NCBI GenBank assembly: GCA_035565675.1
Contig: DATMSA010000192.1
Coordinates: 1-34,332 of the forward strand
DNA from: Capillimicrobium sp035565675
GTDB taxonomy: Bacteria; Actinomycetota; Thermoleophilia; Solirubrobacterales; Solirubrobacteraceae
DNA: 34,332 nucleotides
Reading direction: 5' to 3'
Shown in pieces: positions 29,246 through 34,332 of the stretch. The translations under genes were made by a program, and so were the position numbers. Within the stretch, counting starts at the first letter, position 1; each line of letters begins with the position of its first letter. The notes under the pieces are model-generated. The model worked only from the letters and a program-made list of their open reading frames with translations. It was not told where the DNA came from and made no database searches.

Positions 29246-30952
29246 GTGTTCCGCCATCGCACCCTCACCGTCCTCGCGGCCGTCGCCGGCCTCGCCCTCT
29301 CCGGCGCTCCACCGGCGCCCGCCGCGGCCCCGCCGACGTCCCCGGAGATCGTCCCCGGCGTCGCGCTCGTGCGCTTCGACCGCGGGACCGACGAGGCCGC
29401 CCGCGCCGCCGCGTTCGCGGCCGCCGACGTCCGCGTCGACCGCGCCATGCTGCTGGAGGACGCCTACGAGGTGGCCTTCGACCGCTCGCGCGACCCGCGC
29501 GACGTCGCGCGCGCCCTGTCGGCGCAGCCCGGCGTGCGCTGGGCGGAGCCCGACGTGTACGGGGAGGTCATCGGCGACGTGCCGGACTTCCCGGAGGTCG
29601 CGCCCGCCGACCCGCATTTCGCCAAGCAGTGGGGCCTGGAGAACACGGCGAGCCCGGGCGACGACGTCAACGCCCTGCGCGCCTGGGGCATCACCGAGGG
29701 CCGCGACGACGTCGTGGTCGCGGTGATCGACACCGGCGTGCAGCTCGACCACCCCGACCTGGCCGCGAACATGTGGCGCAACCCGGGCGAGGACAAGCCC
29801 GGCCTGCGCGACAACGGCAAGGACGACGACGGCAACGGCGTCGCCGACGACTGGCGCGGCTGGGACACCGGCACCGACGACCCGGACCCGAGCCCGACCG
29901 GCGGCGACGACCACGGCACCCTCGTGGCCGGCGTCATCGGCGCCGACGGCGACGGCACCGGCGTCAGCGGCGTCGCCCGCGACGTGGCGATCATGCCGGT
30001 GAAGGTCACGAAGAAGAACAACGCGTTCACCGCCGGGCGCGTCGCCGACGCGATCCGCTACGCGGCCCGCAACGGCGCCGACATCGCCAACGTCTCGCTG
30101 TCGGTCGGCATCTACACGCACTCGATCAGCGACGCGATCGGCGACTCGCCCGGGCTGCTGATCGTCGCCGGAGCCGGGAACGCGGGCCTGAGCCTGACCT
30201 GGGCGGAGGTGTACCCGTGCGAGGACCCGCGCGACCACGTCATCTGCGTCGGCGCGCACGGCGACGTCGGCGCCCGCGCCGGGTTCAGCAACCACGGCGG
30301 CGACGTCGACCTCGCGGCGCCGGGCGTCGGCATCCGCAGCACGACCCTCGGCGGGAGCTGGGCGACGGGGGACGGCACGTCGCTGGCGGCCCCGTTCGTG
30401 TCCGGCGCCGCGGCGCTGCTGTGGGCGACCGATCCGCTCGTCCCCGCGTCGCAGCGGATGACCCCGATGCGCGCCCGCCACGACCTGCTCAACTCGGTCG
30501 TGTCGGAGCCGTCGCTGGGCCAGGGCCACACGTTCACCGGCGGCCGCCTGGACGCGTTCGCGGCGCTGCGCCTGCGGCCGATCGGCGCGCCCGACGCCGT
30601 CACCGTCACCGCGAGCAAGGTCGACAAGATCTGGGCGGCGATCGACGGGAGCGTCGACGACCGGGGCGTCGCGGTGACGCAGATCGGCTACGAGCTGCGC
30701 ATCGCCGGCAAGCCGGGCCTCGTCGAGGACGTGTGGTGGGAGCGCACCCGTGCGCAGCTGCAGAGCAGCGGCGGGAAGGTCGGCGCGTCGCTCTCGTTCC
30801 TGCAGCCCGGGACGACGTACGAGTACCGGTTCAAGGCCCGCAACCCGTGGGGCACCGACCACGGCGCGTGGAGGACGTTCACGACCAAGCCCGAGCCGGT
30901 CGACCCGAGCGGTCCGGGCGGGTTCACCAACCCGGTCAAGCCCACGCACTGA
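29246..30952 (+). CDS. Secreted subtilisin-like serine protease (S8) with C-terminal Fn3-like domain
   Basis: A 568-aa exported protease. The signal peptide spans residues 1-28 (AAA end). A propeptide of the I9/'fervidolysin' kind follows (about 35-110, ending WAEPDVYGE). The catalytic domain (about 125-440) has Asp162 in VIDTG, His223 in DDHGT, oxyanion Asn312 in AGAGNAG, and Ser379 in GDGTSLAAPFVSG. A Ca-binding-like DNGKDDDGNGVADD lies at 189-202. Residues about 448-560 resemble a fibronectin III domain. The GTG start has GGGAG in front. The predicted strong hairpin after the stop is shared with the convergent sulfatase gene. The substrates are unknown. Confidence 0.94.
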   Translation: MFRHRTLTVLAAVAGLALSGAPPAPAAAPPTSPEIVPGVALVRFDRGTDEAARAAAFAAADVRVDRAMLLEDAYEVAFDRSRDPRDVARALSAQPGVRWAEPDVYGEVIGDVPDFPEVAPADPHFAKQWGLENTASPGDDVNALRAWGITEGRDDVVVAVIDTGVQLDHPDLAANMWRNPGEDKPGLRDNGKDDDGNGVADDWRGWDTGTDDPDPSPTGGDDHGTLVAGVIGADGDGTGVSGVARDVAIMPVKVTKKNNAFTAGRVADAIRYAARNGADIANVSLSVGIYTHSISDAIGDSPGLLIVAGAGNAGLSLTWAEVYPCEDPRDHVICVGAHGDVGARAGFSNHGGDVDLAAPGVGIRSTTLGGSWATGDGTSLAAPFVSGAAALLWATDPLVPASQRMTPMRARHDLLNSVVSEPSLGQGHTFTGGRLDAFAALRLRPIGAPDAVTVTASKVDKIWAAIDGSVDDRGVAVTQIGYELRIAGKPGLVEDVWWERTRAQLQSSGGKVGASLSFLQPGTTYEYRFKARNPWGTDHGAWRTFTTKPEPVDPSGPGGFTNPVKPTH

Positions 30953-30957
30953 GCGAC

Positions 30958-30987
30958 CGGGCGCCGGCGCGACCGCGCCGGCGCCCG
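30958..30987. terminator. 13-bp hairpin, bidirectional terminator candidate
   Basis: CGGGCGCCGGCGC and its reverse complement flank a GACC loop between the convergent subtilase and sulfatase genes, 6 nt after the subtilase stop. It is the longest perfect-stem short-loop hairpin noticed in the window. No U tract on either strand. Directly beside it, CGCCGCC-TCA-GGCGGCG (30986-31002) puts the sulfatase stop in a loop. Confidence 0.65.
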
Positions 30988-30992
30988 CCGCC

Positions 30993-32573
30993 TCAGGCGG
31001 CGACCGCGACCTTCGGCTGCGGCGTGTTGGGCAGCGGCTTGAGGCGCTCGCGGGTGACCTTCGCCAGCCGTCGCTTCAGCCGCCGCAGCTCGCGCTGCTC
31101 GCGCTCGTTGCGCTTGTAGCCGGGCGCGGCGATGTTGCGGCGCTCGAGCGGGTCGCGGCGCAGGTCGTACATCTCCCACTGCGCCTTCTCCTTGCCCGCC
31201 GGATCCCAGTAGCGCGCGATCTTGTAGCGCTTCTCGCGCAGGCTGACGATGTGGTTGGGCTGGCGCACGTACGGCCCCCGGGCCTGGCCGGCCTGGAAGT
31301 CGTCGTAGGTGAAGACGATGCTGTCCTGCACCGGCGCCGTGCTCTGGCCGAGGATCAGGTGCGAGTAGTCGACGCCCTGCCAGTCGGCCCGCGCGCTGCG
31401 CGGGGCGCCCAGCAGGCTGGCGATCGTCGGCAGGAAGTCGACGTGGGACACCAGCGCGTCGGAGCGCTTGGGGGTGGGGAACAGCTTCGGGTTGGAGTAG
31501 ACGAGCGGGACGCGCAGCGTCTCCTCGTAGGCGTTGAAGTTCTTCTGGCGCAGGCCACCGTGCGCCATCCCCATCTCGCCGTGGTCGGACGTGCGCACGA
31601 CGATCGTGTCGTCGAGCAGCCCGGTCTGGGCCAGCGTGTCGAGCACGTCGACGAGGTAACCGTCGACGAGCTTCATGAGGTTGGCGTAGAAGTTGAGGTA
31701 GTTGCGCTTCATCTCGTCGTCCTTCAGCCGGCCGGACAGCGCCATGATCCGGCGGAACGACCGCTGGGCGACGGGCTTGTCGCGCAGGTCCTCGTGGACG
31801 GTCTCGGGCAGCTCGATCTCGCCCTCCAGCCACGACGCGTCGTAGCCGGCCGCCTCGAGGTTGCGCGGGTACATGAGCACGTCGTGGGGGTTGACGAGCG
31901 AGACGATCAGGAAGAACGGCTGCTGCTGGGCGGCGTGGCTCGTCAGGTACTGGATGACGCCCTCCTGGCCGGCCGCGGCGTCGCCGGTGCCGGACATGTA
32001 GCGGCCGTCGTTGTCGTAGACGCCGCCACCCTCCTGGGGGATGTCCTGGTTGGCGCCCGCGTCCGGCGGGTTCCAGCGCCCGAAGCCGTACTTGGCGACG
32101 TCCTCGGGGGTGAACTCGCTGCCGGCCGGCTTGCTGAGGTGCCACTTGCCCTTGTAGACGACGTTGTAGCCCGCGGCCGACATGACCGTGCCGATGTTCT
32201 TGAAGTCCGTCGGCAGCTCGACCTGCGGGTACTGGTCGTCGGGCATGTCCTCCTCGAGCGTGTACTTCACGCCGTGCTGGGCCGGGTAGTAGCCGGTCAG
32301 CAGCGTGGAGCGCGCCGGGGAGCACATGCACGCGTTGCTGAAGGCGTTCTCGAACGTGATCCCGTTGGCCTGCATCCGGGTGAGGCCGGGCAGGTTGCGC
32401 TCCGCCCAGCCGCGCGGGAAGTGCTGGATCGCGCGCTCCTGGTCGGTGATGAACAGGACCACGTTCTTGCCGGCGGCGCTGGGTCCGCTCTGGGCGTTCG
32501 CGGCGGCGCGGGTGAGCAGCAGCGCCGGGGCGGCCGCGGCGGCGGACTGGAGCAGCTGTCGTCGGTTCAGCAT
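30993..32573 (-). CDS. Tat-exported sulfatase (formylglycine type)
   Basis: A 526-aa alkaline-phosphatase-superfamily sulfatase. The N-terminus MLNRRQLLQSAAAAAP is a twin-arginine signal, so it is exported folded. The sulfatase motif CSPAR (Cys84) with STLLTGYY is the signature converted by a formylglycine-generating enzyme. NVVLFITDQER (37-47) carries the first metal ligand Asp44. YKGKWHL, NPHD and SDHGEMG supply Lys, His and Asp residues expected in the active site. The C-terminus (about 480-526) is basic (KRRLAKVTRERLK). ATG 32573 has GAGGGAG upstream. A palindromic operator lies in its leader. The substrate sulfate ester (or phosphonate) is not known. Confidence 0.93.
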   Translation of the reverse strand: MLNRRQLLQSAAAAAPALLLTRAAANAQSGPSAAGKNVVLFITDQERAIQHFPRGWAERNLPGLTRMQANGITFENAFSNACMCSPARSTLLTGYYPAQHGVKYTLEEDMPDDQYPQVELPTDFKNIGTVMSAAGYNVVYKGKWHLSKPAGSEFTPEDVAKYGFGRWNPPDAGANQDIPQEGGGVYDNDGRYMSGTGDAAAGQEGVIQYLTSHAAQQQPFFLIVSLVNPHDVLMYPRNLEAAGYDASWLEGEIELPETVHEDLRDKPVAQRSFRRIMALSGRLKDDEMKRNYLNFYANLMKLVDGYLVDVLDTLAQTGLLDDTIVVRTSDHGEMGMAHGGLRQKNFNAYEETLRVPLVYSNPKLFPTPKRSDALVSHVDFLPTIASLLGAPRSARADWQGVDYSHLILGQSTAPVQDSIVFTYDDFQAGQARGPYVRQPNHIVSLREKRYKIARYWDPAGKEKAQWEMYDLRRDPLERRNIAAPGYKRNEREQRELRRLKRRLAKVTRERLKPLPNTPQPKVAVAA

Positions 32574-32589
32574 CCTGCGTCTCCCTCTA

Positions 32590-32606
32590 GATGACAGACA
32601 GTCATC
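32590..32606 (-). promoter_or_regulatory. Palindromic operator GATGAC-N5-GTCATC in the sulfatase leader
   Basis: GATGACAGACAGTCATC is an inverted repeat with 6-bp arms. On the minus strand it begins 3 nt after the TATCGT hexamer (32615-32610) and so covers the likely transcription start. Similar sites (TGAC...GTCA) bind TetR- or GntR-like repressors; no such regulator gene is in the window. Confidence 0.55.
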
Positions 32607-32609
32607 GAC

Positions 32610-32615
32610 ACGATA
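32610..32615 (-). promoter_or_regulatory. -10 element of the sulfatase gene
   Basis: TATCGT (TANNNT) on the minus strand, 36 nt before the ATG at 32573. With a Shine-Dalgarno sequence present, this gene has a leader, unlike most others here. Confidence 0.45.
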
Positions 32616-32731
32616 GCGGGTCATCCGGACCCGTGGGGCGACACCGGCCCCTCGTGGTCGTCGCGGGCCATTATCGCGGCGCGGCCGGGCGCGGCAAGCC
32701 GCCCTGACCGTGCCCGGACACCCGCCCGTGC

Positions 32732-32737
32732 TTACAT
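32732..32737 (+). promoter_or_regulatory. -10-like element of leaderless glgP
   Basis: TTACAT ends 7 nt before the ATG at 32745. It is a weaker match than the others (T at position 2), and no Shine-Dalgarno sequence is present. The remaining divergent region (about 120 bp) shows no other clear element. Confidence 0.3.
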
Positions 32738-32744
32738 CCCCGGG

Positions 32745-34332
32745 ATGCCCTCGGACATCGATCGCGCCGCGGCCGCCCTCGCGGCCCGCGTCCCCGAGCC
32801 GCTGCGACCGCTGGCCCGGCTCGCCTACGACCTGCGCTGGTCGTGGATGCCCGGCGCCGCGGAGGTGTTCGCGTCCATCGATCGCGAGCGCTGGGAGCGC
32901 TCCGGGGCCAACCCCGTCGTGCTGCTCCTCACCGCTGACACCGAGGCGCTCGAGGCCGCGGCCCAGGACGCCGGGCTCATCGCGCGCATCGACGACCTGT
33001 GCGCGCGCGTCGCCGCCGAGCGCGAGCGGCCCGCGCCCGAGGGCGGGCCGGGCACCGTCGCGTTCTTCTGCGCCGAGTACGCCGTCCACCGCTCGCTGCC
33101 GATCTACTCGGGCGGCCTGGGCGCCCTCGCCGGCGACCTGCTCAAGCAGGCGTCCGACCAGGCCGTCGACCTCGTCGCGGTCGGCCTGCTGTACCGCGAG
33201 GGGTACTTCCGCCAGCGGATCGACGCGACCGGCTGGCAGCAGGAGTCGTGGATCGACCGCGATCCGCACCGCCTGGCGACCGTGCCGGTCACCGGGGCCG
33301 ACGGCGCGCCGGTCGTCGTCCGCGTGCCGATCGGCGAGCGCGAGGTCGCCGCGCAGGTGTGGCGCGTCCAGGTCGGCCGCGTGCCGCTGTACCTGCTCGA
33401 CACCGACCGGCCCGAGAACGACCCGGTCGACCGCTGGATCACCGCCCGCCTGTACGTCGGCGACCCCGAGATCCGCCTCGCCCAGTACCTCGTCCTCGGG
33501 GTCGGCGGCGTGCGCGCGCTCGCGGCGCTCGGCATCGCGCCGCGCGTGCTGCACCTCAACGAGGGCCACGCCGCGTTCGCGAGCCTGGAGCTCGTCGGCC
33601 AGGAGCTGCGCAACGGCGCCGACCTCGACGGCGCGCTCGCGGCGGCCCGCTCGCGCACGGTCTTCACCACCCACACGCCGGTGCCGGCGGGCAACGACAC
33701 CTACGCGCCCGAGCGCGTCGCCGCGTCCGTCGGCCCGCTGGCCGACCGCACCGGGCTCGGCGTCGACGGGCTGCTGCGCCTCGGGCGCACGAACCCCGAC
33801 GACGGCGGCGAGCCGTTCGGCGTCACCCAGTTCGCGCTGCGCACCAGCCGCACCGCCAACGGCGTCAGCCGCCGCCACGGCGAGGTCGCCCGCCAGATGT
33901 GGCAGGGCCTGTGGCCCGGCCGCGACGTCGACTCGGTCCCGATCGGCTCGGTCACCAACGGCGTCCACGTGCCCACGTGGGTGGGCGCGCCGATGCGCGA
34001 GCTGCTGGACCGCCACCTGGGCGACGGCTGGTGGCACCGGGCCGCCGACCCCGCGACGTGGGAGCCGCTGGACCGCATCCCCGACGAGGAGCTGTGGCGC
34101 GTCCGCGGCGAGCAGCGCCGCGCGCTGATCGAGCACGCTCGCCGGCGGGGCGTCCGCGAGCGCCTGGCGCGCGGCGACACGCTCGAGTACGCGCGCTCGG
34201 CCCAGGCGCTGGACCCCGAGGTGCTCACCCTCGGCTTCGCGCGGCGCGCCGCCACGTACAAGCGGGTGGCGCTGCTGCTCTCGCAGCTCGACGCCAACCT
34301 GCAGCTGCTGAACGCCGACCGTCCGATCCAGC
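32745..34332 (+). CDS. glgP: Alpha-glucan phosphorylase, N-terminal 529 residues (cut by window end)
   Basis: The reading frame stays open to the right edge, so this is a partial gene. The product phosphorolyses alpha-1,4-glucan (glycogen, maltodextrin) to glucose 1-phosphate. Residues 1-100 match the DUF3417 N-terminal region (LARLAYDLRWSWMPGAAEVFASID). The catalytic GT35 start is at about residue 107: FFCAEYAVHRSLPIYSGGLGALAGDLLKQASD. HLNEGHAAF, TTHTPVPAGND, SVTNGVHVPTW and LGFARRAATYKR follow, all conserved in the short alpha-glucan phosphorylase group. The pyridoxal-phosphate lysine and the C-terminal third lie beyond the window (usual length about 850 aa). ATG 32745 is 7 nt after TTACAT. 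Confidence 0.94.
   Translation, partial: MPSDIDRAAAALAARVPEPLRPLARLAYDLRWSWMPGAAEVFASIDRERWERSGANPVVLLLTADTEALEAAAQDAGLIARIDDLCARVAAERERPAPEGGPGTVAFFCAEYAVHRSLPIYSGGLGALAGDLLKQASDQAVDLVAVGLLYREGYFRQRIDATGWQQESWIDRDPHRLATVPVTGADGAPVVVRVPIGEREVAAQVWRVQVGRVPLYLLDTDRPENDPVDRWITARLYVGDPEIRLAQYLVLGVGGVRALAALGIAPRVLHLNEGHAAFASLELVGQELRNGADLDGALAAARSRTVFTTHTPVPAGNDTYAPERVAASVGPLADRTGLGVDGLLRLGRTNPDDGGEPFGVTQFALRTSRTANGVSRRHGEVARQMWQGLWPGRDVDSVPIGSVTNGVHVPTWVGAPMRELLDRHLGDGWWHRAADPATWEPLDRIPDEELWRVRGEQRRALIEHARRRGVRERLARGDTLEYARSAQALDPEVLTLGFARRAATYKRVALLLSQLDANLQLLNADRPIQ

Noticed and set aside
1..34332. Mobile elements, CRISPR arrays, tRNA or rRNA genes
   Set aside because: No transposase, integrase, att-like duplication, spaced repeat array or tRNA cloverleaf was seen; composition is uniform throughout.

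Overview
The window is about 34.3 kb of very GC-rich DNA (third positions almost all G or C) packed with genes. No gap between genes exceeds about 175 bp, GTG starts are very common, and many genes seem to be leaderless. Gene content and style suggest a high-GC actinobacterium, plausibly of the class Thermoleophilia (Solirubrobacterales or Conexibacter-like). That placement is inferred from general resemblance, not from a marker gene. I see no rRNA, tRNA, insertion sequence, phage gene or CRISPR array; this looks like ordinary chromosome.

Left part (1-6266). The C-terminal part of an FAD monooxygenase is cut by the window edge. It is followed by phosphoenolpyruvate carboxylase (ppc), a CocE/NonD-type serine hydrolase, a convergent hot-dog thioesterase and RNase HI. 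Next comes a long minus-strand block (14091 down to 6267): molybdate transporter modABC, a FliA/WhiG-like sigma factor, a DUF3089 alpha/beta hydrolase, a secreted SGNH hydrolase, and a membrane GGDEF-EAL protein. A rhomboid protease (minus) and a small HIRAN-like protein (plus) then diverge around a perfect 22-bp palindrome.

Middle (15200-25600). A secreted NlpC/P60-like protein and a flavin-reductase-like protein diverge around an inverted repeat that encloses three 10-bp tandem repeats. The trkA-trkH potassium uptake operon follows, then a shortened flavoprotein of the vanillyl-alcohol oxidase/4-cresol dehydrogenase type. After it come a methyltransferase plus small membrane protein pair and a PHP-type CpsB phosphatase. 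An ECF sigma factor, a one-TM anti-sigma candidate and a YtkA-like envelope protein form a unit with two matching ECF-type promoters (GGAACC, 16 bp, TGTA). A secreted glycoside hydrolase overlaps its 3' end on the other strand.

Right part (25700-34332). A minus-strand operon encodes three tightly coupled proteins: a response regulator fused to a thioredoxin-reductase-like flavoenzyme that lacks its CxxC, a histidine kinase with a cyclic-nucleotide-binding-like sensor domain, and a stand-alone UBP-type zinc finger. This is the most system-like and least explained locus here. A secreted subtilase, a Tat-exported sulfatase under a palindromic operator, and the first two thirds of an alpha-glucan phosphorylase (running off the right edge) complete the window.

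Genes are coupled in operons by GTGA overlaps (modA-modB, trkA-trkH, regulator-kinase). Most single genes have a -10-like hexamer 5 to 10 nt before the start codon and no Shine-Dalgarno sequence, which points to widespread leaderless transcription.
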